A program made the translations under genes and the position numbers. A stretch of 64,000 bases of DNA. It comes from Pseudomonas sputi. GTDB lineage: Bacteria > Pseudomonadota > Gammaproteobacteria > Pseudomonadales > Pseudomonadaceae. Location of the stretch: the NCBI RefSeq assembly GCF_021603585.1, contig NZ_BQHI01000004.1, positions 62,001 to 126,000 on the forward strand, in the 5' to 3' direction. Positions within the stretch are counted from its first letter, which is position 1; each line of letters begins with the position of its first letter. This document shows, one piece after another, positions 8,237-17,600 of this stretch. The notes under the pieces are model-generated. The model did not search any database. It was not told where the DNA came from and saw only the letters and a program-made list of their open reading frames with translations.

Positions 8237-10384
8237 TCACAGTTCTCCGTTCTTTGAATGGGCTCTGATGTGTTGCTTAGGTGTCATCAGCCGGAGGTTG
8301 TCCACGTCGTAGACGGCACCCCCCTCACTGACGGGATTGGCATGGTGGATTTCCATTTTCTTCCTTTTACCTGCGTGTTCTGCTGGATCGGTACTCGGAG
8401 ACAACCCATCCCTCATGTCAATTCGGTTAAGCCTTTTAAACTCGCCACTCAGTCGTTCATCGCTAGCCACAGCCTTCCAGAAAGCCCTGCGAAACGCCCG
8501 GAAACTCGAAAACTCCCGCCCCCTCAGTGTATCCGCAATCTGCGCAGGAATTGGTGCACCCTCGGGGGTCGAGGCAGCCCCCAGCCAGCTCCCGGCCACG
8601 GTTTGCCCGTTTCCGCTGACAACCCCCGGATCCAGTCGCCGATCCCGGAACATTGTGAACGTCGCAGGGATCCCGGATTCGATCGGGAACACGGTGATGA
8701 ATCCACCGAGGCCGTACAGATCCAGTTGCGGAAACGGATCCAGCCGTCCGCTGTGCGCAGTGATCGTCGCGCCCTTGTAAACCGGCAAATTCGTATCGTG
8801 GTACGGCAGATCTGTCGATGAATCCAGTGGCTCGACCAATGGCGTCCACGTGAGGGTTGGGCCGCCCTTGGCATCGACACTGCCGGAAACGTAGACATTT
8901 CTTGTCGCATCAAACCGGGCCAGCCTTACGGGCACATTGGCAGGAACGGTGACGCCGTCGGTGCTGACAACCGCCATTTCGGTCTGTTTGCCCGAGGTTC
9001 TGGCAGCGAGCCTCAACGGCAGGTCGACTTCCCCTCCGCTGGCTGCCAACTCATAAAGATCGGCTGTCAGGTCCGGAGCGAGTTCCGACAGTGGAACGCT
9101 TGCGCAGTAGAGATCACCATTGCCCAGTGAAGCGGGAAGCAAAAGGGCGGCGAATCCGACCAGGACGGGGGCGGCGGAAACCGTCACCGCTGTTGCAGTG
9201 ATGGAGACCGCCGTGCGCAAGGCGCTCCTGAGCGCCAATGCAGTGGCGCGGCTGGTCGAGACAGTGCCCTGTGTACCGGCAAACTGCGGGCCGAACGCGG
9301 CCATTGAGCCGCTGTTCGCCATTCCCGGACTTTGCAGGGGCGTTACGGATTTTGCCTGTTCCTGCGCCTGAACCCGTGCCTGATCCGCAAGGTATCGGGC
9401 CTCGGCCCGAGCGGCCCGTCGATGCTCGCGTTTTTTCTTTCTTCTGGCTCTTTGTCGTGCCTTGCGTTGCTCCTCCAGCAGCGCGCTTTCCGCCCTTTGC
9501 TGATTCTGGATTTGCTCGGCTTCGCGTGCGGCCTGCGCCAGCTGCTCCAGACGGGACTGCTCGGCAGCCAAGTGGCGGGCTGCGGCCTCTGCAGCCAGAC
9601 GCGCCTGCTCCACGGCCGCCCGCTGGGCTTGTGCCTGCGCCGCCAGCCGTTGCTCCTCGCGAACTCGTTGTTCTTCTTGTTCTCGCTGCTTTCGTGCGGT
9701 TTCTGCAAGCGCTTGCTGGCGTTGCTGCTCGGCGACGATCCGGGCGTGCTCCGCTGCCTGGCGTGCCGCTTCAGCGGCTGCAGCCTGCGCCTGATCACTG
9801 GCTTGAACGGCAACCAGCCAGTTGTGCACGTTGACTTGTTGTTGATGTAAAACCGCAACGGTTTGCGCCAGCAACCTCGCTTCGAACGCAGCCCGATATG
9901 ATTGCCTCCACAAGGTCAGTGCCGGACCGTCAGGCGCCAGGTGTTTATCCAGCGCCTGGGCACGTGCAAGAAACTGGGAGACCGTGATGTGGGTGGGGTC
10001 GCTGCCGAAAAAACCGTGTGACAACACTGTCTGGCGTTGAAGCTCCGCGGTTTTTCTCTGGATAACCCGGCTGCGTACGCCCAGTTCCCGCAGAATCGCG
10101 GCTACCGGTGGCAATGGGTGCGTCGACTCTTCAAGTCGCGCTGCTGCAAGATCCGCTTCAATGGCTTGCGCAATGTTGCCGGCTTTCAACTGATATTCAG
10201 TGTCAAGCCGCGTCGTAAAGACATGCAGTGCGTGCTGGTAGACGTTGGTGTTTCGTGGCGGTCCGAACGGACCGCTGTTCGGCAGCGTGGTGCCGGTCGG
10301 CGGTGTTACGGGCGTGCCCGGTGGTGCAGGTGCGGTCGTATGGACGGCGACGTCCCACTCCCAGGGCGGTGGTTTTTGCAGCAT
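8237..10384 (-). CDS. S-type bacteriocin with C-terminal HNH DNase domain
   Basis: A 715-residue toxin. From N to C: a Pro-rich start; a helical region to about 195; a very long Ala/Gln/Glu/Arg coiled coil at about 196-345; a hydrophobic segment at about 388-421; a region resembling the pyocin S translocation domain at about 430-585; then an HNH endonuclease like colicin E9. The nuclease keeps SWLGAAS, GAPIPAQIADTLRGREF and the zinc/catalytic block EIHHANPVSEGG ... TPKQHIRAHS. AAAAGGA lies 7 bases before the ATG at 10384 and only one base before the ATG at 10390. The immunity gene follows directly. The target receptor cannot be read from the sequence. Confidence 0.92.
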   Translation of the reverse strand: MLQKPPPWEWDVAVHTTAPAPPGTPVTPPTGTTLPNSGPFGPPRNTNVYQHALHVFTTRLDTEYQLKAGNIAQAIEADLAAARLEESTHPLPPVAAILRELGVRSRVIQRKTAELQRQTVLSHGFFGSDPTHITVSQFLARAQALDKHLAPDGPALTLWRQSYRAAFEARLLAQTVAVLHQQQVNVHNWLVAVQASDQAQAAAAEAARQAAEHARIVAEQQRQQALAETARKQREQEEQRVREEQRLAAQAQAQRAAVEQARLAAEAAARHLAAEQSRLEQLAQAAREAEQIQNQQRAESALLEEQRKARQRARRKKKREHRRAARAEARYLADQARVQAQEQAKSVTPLQSPGMANSGSMAAFGPQFAGTQGTVSTSRATALALRSALRTAVSITATAVTVSAAPVLVGFAALLLPASLGNGDLYCASVPLSELAPDLTADLYELAASGGEVDLPLRLAARTSGKQTEMAVVSTDGVTVPANVPVRLARFDATRNVYVSGSVDAKGGPTLTWTPLVEPLDSSTDLPYHDTNLPVYKGATITAHSGRLDPFPQLDLYGLGGFITVFPIESGIPATFTMFRDRRLDPGVVSGNGQTVAGSWLGAASTPEGAPIPAQIADTLRGREFSSFRAFRRAFWKAVASDERLSGEFKRLNRIDMRDGLSPSTDPAEHAGKRKKMEIHHANPVSEGGAVYDVDNLRLMTPKQHIRAHSKNGEL

Positions 10385-10795
10385 ATTCATATCCTTTTGA
10401 ATGTGCGGTGTTCTTGATTAACGCCGGAAGTTTTTCCTTTCACTTCTTGCGTTTTTCAAGGTACAGCGAAGCCGCCGAGGCTGTTTCCGAGAGATGTGTG
10501 GGTGTTTACATTTGATGACGAAGGCGTTTTCGGCGAAGGGGGGGAGACTGAGGCGCGTTCTTGTGAGTTATGAGAGGTTTCCTACAGAAGCAGGTGATAC
10601 CTCTCGCAGATGCTCTCTTGTCGGTTGCGGTAGCCGGGCATTGCTCGTTGAAACGAGCCCTAAATTTTTTTCCACGGCTTCGTTATCTGGAAAGGCTCAT
10701 TGCGCGTGACGCGTGGGTGATTTCAGAGCGAGCCGGGCCCGACGTGTTCACGGAGGCGGGCGGTTCGCTCTTCGGCATTTCGATCAGGAGCGAGC
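10385..10795. other. 411-base divergent intergenic region, bacteriocin / pvdQ
   Basis: It holds the leaders of two divergent genes. Next to the bacteriocin I see its ribosome binding site (minus-strand AAAAGGA at 10392-10398) but no LexA box (CTGT-N8-ACAG), which is often found before SOS-induced bacteriocins. The pvdQ side has a PvdS-type promoter at 10661-10683. Nothing else was recognised. Confidence 0.6.
10661..10683 (+). promoter_or_regulatory. candidate PvdS (iron-starvation sigma) promoter for pvdQ
   Basis: TAAAT at 10661-10665 and CGT at 10681-10683, separated by 15 bases and preceded by GCCC. The known Pseudomonas iron-starvation box is TAAAT-N16-CGT, often CTAAAT, so this is a match with spacing one base short. 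It lies about 113 bases before the GTG start of pvdQ, which belongs to the PvdS regulon in P. aeruginosa. Confidence 0.55.
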
Positions 10796-13132
10796 GTGAC
10801 TATTTCCAGGCAATTCACCGGACTGACCCTTGCCGGCCTGTTTCTCGGGCTGAGTCTGCCGGCACAGGCGTTCAGCCCTTCCAGCCAGACCGGCGCCGAT
10901 ATCCGTCGCACAGGCTTTGGCGTACCGCACATCCGCGCGGAAAACGAACGCGGTCTCGGGTTCGGTATCGGTTACGCCTATGCGCAGGACAACCTGTGCC
11001 TGCTGGCCAACGAGATCGTGACGGTCAACGGCGAGCGCTCGCGGTACTTCGGGCCGGAACAATTGACGGTCGAAGAGCGCGAGAACCGCGTCAGCGACGT
11101 CTTTTTCCAATGGCTCAATACGCCGCAGGCGGTAAGTGCTTTCTGGCAGGCGCAGCCGGTCGAAGTGCGTGATCTGGTGGAGGGTTACGCCGCCGGCTAT
11201 AACCGTTACCTGGCCGAGCGTCGCCAGCAGGGACTGCCGCAACAGTGCCAGGGCGAATGGGTGCGCGATATCGCCGCCGAAGACCTGGTGAAGCTGACCC
11301 GCCGCCTGTTGGTCGAGGGCGGTGTCGGTCAGTTCGCCGAAGCCCTGGCAGGCGCAACATCGCCGCAGGCCACTGCGCAGATCGAAAACGATGCCAAGGC
11401 TTACCAACTGGCGGACACGCGCCAGCAACGCTTCGCCCTGGACCGCGGCAGCAACGCCGTGGCGGTGGGCAGCGAGCGCTCGTTCAATGGTCGCGGCATG
11501 CTGCTGGCCAACCCACATTTTCCGTGGGTCGGCGGCATGCGTTTCTATCAGATGCACCTGACCATTCCCGGCAAGCTCGATGTGATGGGCGCAGCGCTGC
11601 CGGGCCTGCCGATGATCAATATCGGTTTCAACCAACACCTGGCCTGGACTCACACCGTCGACTCGTCCAAGCACTTCACCCTGTATCGCCTGCAGCTCGA
11701 TCCGAAGGATTCGACCCGTTACCTGCTCGACGGCCAGTCCTTGCCGATGAACAAACAGACGGTCACGGTGCAGGTCAAGCAGGCGGACGGCCAAGTGGTA
11801 CCGGTGTCGCGGGATATCTTCAGCTCGCAGTTCGGCCCGATCGTGCAGTGGCCCGGCAAGCTCGACTGGGACAATCAGTTCGCCTATAGCCTGCGCGATG
11901 CCAACCTCGACAACGACCGAGTGTTGAAACAGTGGTACGCCATGAACCGCGCCGGCAATCTCAAGGATCTGCAGGATTCGGTGCACACGATCCAGGGCAT
12001 CCCGTGGGTCAATACCCTGGTGGTGGATGACAAGGGCCAGACGCTGTACATGAACCTGTCGGTGGTGCCGAACGTCGGTGCCGACAAACTGGCCAAATGC
12101 AGCGACCCGCGCATCGGCCTGCAAATGATCGTGCTCGACGGTTCCAACAGCGCCTGCGCCTGGGACATCGACCCGCAAGCTGCGCAGAAGGGCATTTACG
12201 CCGCCAGTCAGCTGCCGCAGTTGTTGCGCAAGGATTTCGTCCAGCATTCCAACGATTCGGCCTGGCTGGCCAACCCGGCGCAACCGCTCACCGGCTTCTC
12301 GCCGCTGATCAGTCAGGACGGGCAACCGCTGGGCCTGCGCTCGCGCTTTGCGCTGGATCGTCTGGCAACCTTGAGCAAAAAAGGCCCGGTCTCGGTGCAG
12401 GATCTGCAACGCATGGTGATGGACGATCAGGTGTTCCTGGCGACCCAGGTGGTGCCGGACTTGCTGAAGTTCTGTGCTTCACAGTCTGAGGCCGCGCTGA
12501 AATCGGTGTGCGGCAGTCTCAAGGCATGGGACGGTCGGGCGAATCTGGAGTCGGGCATCGGTCTGGTGCATTTCCAGAACATCATGCAAGCGATGCAGCA
12601 ATCACCGCAGGCCTGGCGCGTGGCGTTCGATCCCAAGGATGCGCAACACACCCCGAGGGGGCTGGCCGTTGAGAAGCCTGAAGTGGCCAAGGCACTGCGC
12701 GAGGCCATTTTGGCATCGGCCGAATCGGCGGCAAAAACGGGCCTGACCGCCAACACCCGCTGGGGGGATGTGCAGGTGGTCAGCAGCGGTGGTCAGCAAA
12801 CGCCGATCCACGGTGGCCCGGGGACGCTGGGCATTTATAACGCCATTCAGAGTGTGCCCCGTGAGGACGGCAAGCTGGAAGTGGTCAGCGGCACCAGTTA
12901 CCTGCAGGTCGTGACATTCGACGACAAGGGGCCACATGCCGAGGGGCTGCTGGCGTTCTCGCTGTCCAGCGATCCGGCGTCGAAGTATTCCCGGGATCAG
13001 ACCGAAGCCTTCTCGAAGAAACAATGGAGTGTGTTGCCGTTCACCGAACAGCAGATCAAGGCCGATCCGCAGTATCAGGTGCAAACCGTGCGCGATGATC
13101 TGGAAAAAGCGGGGAACGTCGCGGCGCATTAA
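10796..13132 (+). CDS. pvdQ: PvdQ, pyoverdine-maturing Ntn-hydrolase acylase
   Basis: A 778-residue periplasmic penicillin-acylase-family enzyme close to P. aeruginosa PvdQ (762). In that species it removes the fatty acyl chain from the pyoverdine precursor and can hydrolyse long-chain acyl-homoserine lactones. Signal peptide 1-25 (ends PAQA). The alpha chain holds [18 protein letters not shown]. The self-cleavage site is [10 protein letters not shown], making Ser219 the N-terminal nucleophile of the beta chain (Ser217 in P. aeruginosa). The oxyanion asparagine lies in HSNDSAW. It starts at a GTG with AGGAG 5 bases upstream. A candidate PvdS promoter precedes it and a strong terminator follows. 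The neighbouring FpvR-like gene also fits pyoverdine metabolism. Confidence 0.93.
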   Translation: MTISRQFTGLTLAGLFLGLSLPAQAFSPSSQTGADIRRTGFGVPHIRAENERGLGFGIGYAYAQDNLCLLANEIVTVNGERSRYFGPEQLTVEERENRVSDVFFQWLNTPQAVSAFWQAQPVEVRDLVEGYAAGYNRYLAERRQQGLPQQCQGEWVRDIAAEDLVKLTRRLLVEGGVGQFAEALAGATSPQATAQIENDAKAYQLADTRQQRFALDRGSNAVAVGSERSFNGRGMLLANPHFPWVGGMRFYQMHLTIPGKLDVMGAALPGLPMINIGFNQHLAWTHTVDSSKHFTLYRLQLDPKDSTRYLLDGQSLPMNKQTVTVQVKQADGQVVPVSRDIFSSQFGPIVQWPGKLDWDNQFAYSLRDANLDNDRVLKQWYAMNRAGNLKDLQDSVHTIQGIPWVNTLVVDDKGQTLYMNLSVVPNVGADKLAKCSDPRIGLQMIVLDGSNSACAWDIDPQAAQKGIYAASQLPQLLRKDFVQHSNDSAWLANPAQPLTGFSPLISQDGQPLGLRSRFALDRLATLSKKGPVSVQDLQRMVMDDQVFLATQVVPDLLKFCASQSEAALKSVCGSLKAWDGRANLESGIGLVHFQNIMQAMQQSPQAWRVAFDPKDAQHTPRGLAVEKPEVAKALREAILASAESAAKTGLTANTRWGDVQVVSSGGQQTPIHGGPGTLGIYNAIQSVPREDGKLEVVSGTSYLQVVTFDDKGPHAEGLLAFSLSSDPASKYSRDQTEAFSKKQWSVLPFTEQQIKADPQYQVQTVRDDLEKAGNVAAH

Positions 13133-13167
13133 TCAGCGGTTTCAACCCGGCGACAGCCGCCAAAGCA

Positions 13168-13204
13168 GAAGGCCGCGCCCTTACGGGAACGGCCTTCAGT
13201 TTTT
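13168..13204 (+). terminator. terminator of pvdQ
   Basis: Stem GAAGGCCG / CGGCCTTC (13168-13175 with 13190-13197) extended by an inner CCC/GGG pairing, then AG and TTTTT. It overlaps the last codons of the convergent FpvR-like gene. Confidence 0.8.
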
Positions 13205-14197
13205 GGGAGGTTGCTGCGGCATCGGGTTGATCACCGGGTTGCCGTCCTTGTTGCGGGTCAGGAACACCGGCAACACTTTCGGCAGCGAACTGGCAAAGCT
13301 GTTCAACTCCTTGATGTTGTAAATGCCGCCCACCCGGATTGAACCGGTGGCGTTGTCGGCCAGCATCAGGGGTTTGGCCAGGTAGCGGTTGATCTGCGGC
13401 AGCGCTTCGCTCAACGGCAGGTTGTCGAGCACCAGTTTGCCGTTGCGCCAGGCCAGCGAGTTGTCATTGGCGTAGGTCTGGCTGATCTGCGGCATGTCAT
13501 CGCCGTGTTTGTAACGTGCCTGCATCGAAGGGCCCAGACGCAAGCCATCAACGCCTGGTCGGGAATTGCTGGTCACCAACACGGAACCTTCGATCAGGTT
13601 CACCTTCACTTGATCCTCATACATCCAGACGTTGAAGCGGGTGCCTGTCACGCGAATCCGGCCTTCGGCGGCCCTGACGATGAACGGGTGGCTCAGGTCA
13701 TGGCTAACTTCGAAGAACGCCTCGCCCTTTTTCAGGGTGACGCGACGCTCGTCCTTGTAATTGCTGTAGGTCAGCTCGGTGTTGAGGTTCAACTCGACCT
13801 GACTGCCGTCATCCAGAGTGACATGGCGGACATTGTCGGTGGCCGCGAAATGCTGATAACGGTCGGGCAACCAGCCGAGGTTCCAGCCGGCCCAGGCAGC
13901 CAGTGGCAAAGCCAGTGCACAGACAGAAGCCGCCGCTGCGTACTGGCGCCACGATCTGACCGGTTGGCGGATCGGCACGACCGGTGCGGGTTCCGGACGC
14001 GGCAGGTGCTCGGCAACGTCCCAGATCTCCAGCATCGCCTCGTATTCAAATGCGTGAAGCGGGTGCGCATCACGCCACTGTTCAAACGCCATGCGCTCTT
14101 CAGCGGTGCAGTCAACGGCGTGCAGACGCATGCACCAATGCGCGGCGGCATCGGTGATCGCATCGTATTCGGCTTCCGAGAGGGTGTTCTGGGTCAT
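13196..14197 (-). CDS. fpvR: FecR-family anti-sigma factor, FpvR-like
   Basis: A 333-residue inner-membrane anti-sigma factor. The cytoplasmic domain (residues 1 to about 75) has the FecR_N pattern AAAHWCMRLHAVDCTAEERMAFEQW. One membrane helix follows at about 88-107, then the periplasmic FecR domain (DGSQVELNLNTELTYS, VTGTRFNVW). A C-terminal secretin/TonB-N-like region (LDNLPLSEALPQINRYL) probably contacts a receptor's signalling domain. In P. aeruginosa fpvR lies beside pvdQ, pvdA and fpvI and controls PvdS and FpvI. Here only pvdQ is adjacent and no sigma-factor gene is next to it. The name rests on family plus context. AGGACG precedes the ATG. Confidence 0.7.
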   Translation of the reverse strand: MTQNTLSEAEYDAITDAAAHWCMRLHAVDCTAEERMAFEQWRDAHPLHAFEYEAMLEIWDVAEHLPRPEPAPVVPIRQPVRSWRQYAAAASVCALALPLAAWAGWNLGWLPDRYQHFAATDNVRHVTLDDGSQVELNLNTELTYSNYKDERRVTLKKGEAFFEVSHDLSHPFIVRAAEGRIRVTGTRFNVWMYEDQVKVNLIEGSVLVTSNSRPGVDGLRLGPSMQARYKHGDDMPQISQTYANDNSLAWRNGKLVLDNLPLSEALPQINRYLAKPLMLADNATGSIRVGGIYNIKELNSFASSLPKVLPVFLTRNKDGNPVINPMPQQPPKN

Positions 14198-14350
14198 TGA
14201 CTCGTCCTGATTTCCCGCATTCTAACCTTGAGGGGAAGGCGCCGAGAACAAGGTCATGGCAATTGCCCATCAAACATTGAACTTTTTTCGTTCAATCGCC
14301 CCCAAAAAATCAGGATGTCCCGTAAACAGTATCCGGATATGGAGTGAAAA

Positions 14351-14620
14351 ATGATCAAAAAAACCTTGGCCGCTTTCGTCGCAACAGCCAGCCTTCTGAG
14401 TGCCGGTTTGGCGCTGGCCGACCGTCCCGGCGCAGGATGGATCACGATCGAGAAGGCCATCGAAACCGCCAAGACCAAGGCCGGGTATGTCGAGGTTTAT
14501 GAAATCGAGGCCGACAACGACGGCTATTGGAAAGGTGAAGGGCGCAAGGCTGACGGTGTGGTTTACGAATTCCGTATCGACGGTGCATCGGGCAATGTCT
14601 TGCGCGATCAAAAGGACTGA
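14351..14620 (+). CDS. secreted PepSY-domain protein
   Basis: An 89-residue protein with a signal peptide cleaved after about residue 23 (AGLALA-DRP) and a single PepSY domain: ITIEKAIETAKTKAGY, then VYEIEADNDGYWKGEG and VYEFRIDGASGNVL. PepSY domains are small periplasmic modules, often linked to peptidase inhibition or to two-component systems. GGAG is 6 bases before the ATG. It is monocistronic, with its own terminator. The partner is unknown. Confidence 0.8.
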   Translation: MIKKTLAAFVATASLLSAGLALADRPGAGWITIEKAIETAKTKAGYVEVYEIEADNDGYWKGEGRKADGVVYEFRIDGASGNVLRDQKD

Positions 14621-14640
14621 TCCCGAACGCTGTGGCCCAG

Positions 14641-14672
14641 AATGCGCAGGTGTCGAGCCTGCGCATTTTTTT
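14641..14672 (+). terminator. terminator of the PepSY gene
   Basis: Perfect 10-bp stem AATGCGCAGG / CCTGCGCATT with a 7-base loop and seven consecutive T residues at 14666-14672. Confidence 0.85.
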
Positions 14673-14679
14673 GCCTGTT

Positions 14680-17600
14680 TCAGGGGGCTGGCACAGGATC
14701 CAGCTGGCGGCCGACTTCACAGATCAGACGGGCTATGGAATCGGCGTTGCGCAGGATGACAGCGGTGCGTGCGTTTGCAGATTGCTGGTCGAGGAACGCA
14801 TCGCGCGCCTCACGAAGGTTCCGGGCGCCGGTCAGACGCAGGATCTCTGCGTGGATCAGTTCCATGCCCGGTACCTTGTCGAAATCGACCCAGGTCTTGA
14901 GGACAGCGTTCCACTCGGCGAACAACCTGGCACGCGGTGTACTCAGAGACAGGGCTGACTGCTGGTCGGAGACCAGGTCGTTGTATAACGCCAAACCACC
15001 AGAGGTTATCGTCGATATCAAGTCGCTGAACGGCTCCCGCGCCCTGAGGGTAATGATATCCAGTGCCTTGCTGAACTGATGGGAAAACTCGTGTATCAAC
15101 GTGGATGCCTGCGCATGGCCATCTACATCGAACGGCTCGAGAATAAAGGGTTTGTAATGATCCAGCTGTTGCTGGAAAAAATGCTCGGTGAAGTGCACCC
15201 GCTTCCGCGCATCGCCGTCGAGCACAAAAGCGATGACATCGTGCAGCAATTTGTTGGAGCCGACGACGAAACGGTCGGTGTCGAGCAGTTCATCGGATGG
15301 GTCCACCAGCGCGTTGCAGATCGGCACAATGGCCGCGTTGATCCTGGAGAGAAGCTCCAGCGTGACCGTCGGCACATTGAAAAAGTCCTTCAGGAAACGG
15401 TTCACTCGTGAATGGAGGGCGCCGTTGGCGAGTGGGACCAGGTTATGCAGGCAATAGAAGGCGTAGCGTCGTGCCTGGTCGATGGCATTCACCAGCGCCC
15501 GGGCTTTGAGAGGAAACCTGATGCGGATTTCATCCATCCCCTGCGCTTCGATATTGAGCATTGTGCGGCGCATGTAGGTGGTGTTCTGGCGTTCGACCAG
15601 TCTGCCGAATGCCTGGCCGTAGTGAACGGTCTGGTGATCGGCGACTCGCACCATGCGAGGGCCGTTTTTCTGGAAGAGCGGACCTTGGATCACACTGTCT
15701 GCCAGACGCCAGGCATTACCGCTTTTGACGACCGGATACACCTTGCCATCAACCGCTGCAAAATGGCGGTTGCGCGATATTTGCAGGTAGGTGCCCTGAT
15801 TCGGATTGAACTTCAGATCCTTGAGCGCAACGTCTGTCACTTCGAACGATTGCAGCGATGTGCGTGCGGGTGACGTCAGGTCAATGCTGGCCAGTTCCGC
15901 GGTGTCAGCCGTCGCTTGAACTTCGTCGGCAACGGCTTGCGTTGCGCCCGATGCCTGCGGTAGCAAGCCCACCAGAACCATTTGCTCGGCGCCCTGGATA
16001 AACGACTTCAACGCCCGTTTCCAATGGTGATTCTGCAGGGCTTCGGCGGAGTCCTTGAAGTCGTCATAGGCTTTCCAGAGAACAGGAATGTAGCCCAGCT
16101 TGCCGGGCAACATAGCGCTGAGCTGCCTTATTTCCTGACTGAACAGGATTTTCGCTGTCTCCCAGTCGAATTGCGATTCAGGGTTTTTCTGGGTGCCCAA
16201 CTGCTGCTCCAGAAGCAGAAGATTGTCGTTGTAGAGCTCCTCCAGCAGATGTCCTTCAATTGCATGGATGGCCAGTTTCATTTCGCTGGTCTGGCCAATG
16301 GACGACATCAGCAGGTTGCGCAATATCGCTCGTTCGCTGTCAGGCAGACGGCGCAGCAGCAGGTCTTGCAAGAGACCGGGCATGTTGAGGGCTGCAATCA
16401 GGTTTTTTTCGTCCTCGAACTCCTGGAAAACCTGCTCGGCATACGGCGTATAGAGCACCAGAGGGCCCTTGTGCCCCTTGCCGGGAGTGAAAACATACAT
16501 CCCCTGAACGAATACGGCAGTTGCCCCGGCAGTCTTGATCAGCGCCAGCGGGCTGGCGATGGCATGGGCGCCGGGCACGGCTGCGCGCGCAAGGGCGTCG
16601 GGCATGTCCAGGACCTGATGGATCAGGCCGAAGGCATTGTCTGAGAGATGTTGCTGCAGTTTGGCTGCATGGGCATGTTGCAGCAGCTGCCAGGGGAGCT
16701 GGCGAAAAAAACGTTGTTTGCGCGCGTGGCTTTCGGGGGTGTTCGCCGACAGCGCCTGCATCACTTTCCGGGCGTAGGTGGTCGGTATCGCCAGTGACAG
16801 CAGCATTTGCGTCACGGCGGTTTGATCCAGTCCGGCCGGCAAAGTCTTGGCGCTTTTCGAGGTGATCCTGAAACCGGTGCCCTGGGCAACGTTGATGTGA
16901 TTCAGGGCAAACTCCGCCAGAGGCCGCGCCGGGCCGGCCAACGCCAGATTGGGGGTGATCTCGATCTCATGCGGGGCCAGCCGGTTACCGGGGAAGCGGC
17001 TGTCGAACATTGATTTCAATGTCTGCTCGACATGTTCAACCAGGGACGGTACGCCGGACAGGTAGTCCTTGTCGTCAGTGACGCTCCGGTACCACTGTTC
17101 CAGCAGCTCGACATGCCGCTTCTGTTCCCGGACCGGTGCCATGCCCAGCCAGGCGGGAAGTGTCTGCTGGGTAGCGATTGCCCGGGCGTGGGCGCTGGCC
17201 AGCGGCAGGTTGGTGGGCAAGCAGGCACCGCGCAATGCTGCCAGTGCCCTGTCACGGCGGGTGACGTCGCTGATCCGTTCGCGCACCTGTTGGCAACGGT
17301 CCAGATAGTGTTCGAGGGTGGACTGCATGCGCTCGTGCAATACATTGCCATCGATGTATTGAAACGGTCCCAGGCTGTACCGTCGATGGGGCTGGTACTG
17401 CGAGGGGGCGATGTTTTCCAGCAGGAACAGGCACTGGTCGCTGTCCCCCAGGCGCCGGTTCAATACCTGCCGGGCGACGGCTACGGTATCGAAAACCTCC
17501 AGCCCGAGGGCCGGGGTCCACAACACGGCGCGTCCGGAGTGTTGTTCGTCGAGCCCGCCACGTTCGGTGATGAAGACGCAGTGGGCGAGGGGCACCGGAA

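Noticed and set aside
10463-10484. ACAG-N14-CTGT upstream of the bacteriocin, considered as a LexA box
   Set aside because: The half-sites are in the opposite order and spacing to CTGT-N8-ACAG.
10784-12409. A long open frame antisense to pvdQ
   Set aside because: It mirrors the third-codon GC bias of pvdQ, has no ribosome binding site or recognisable domain, and pvdQ itself is certain.
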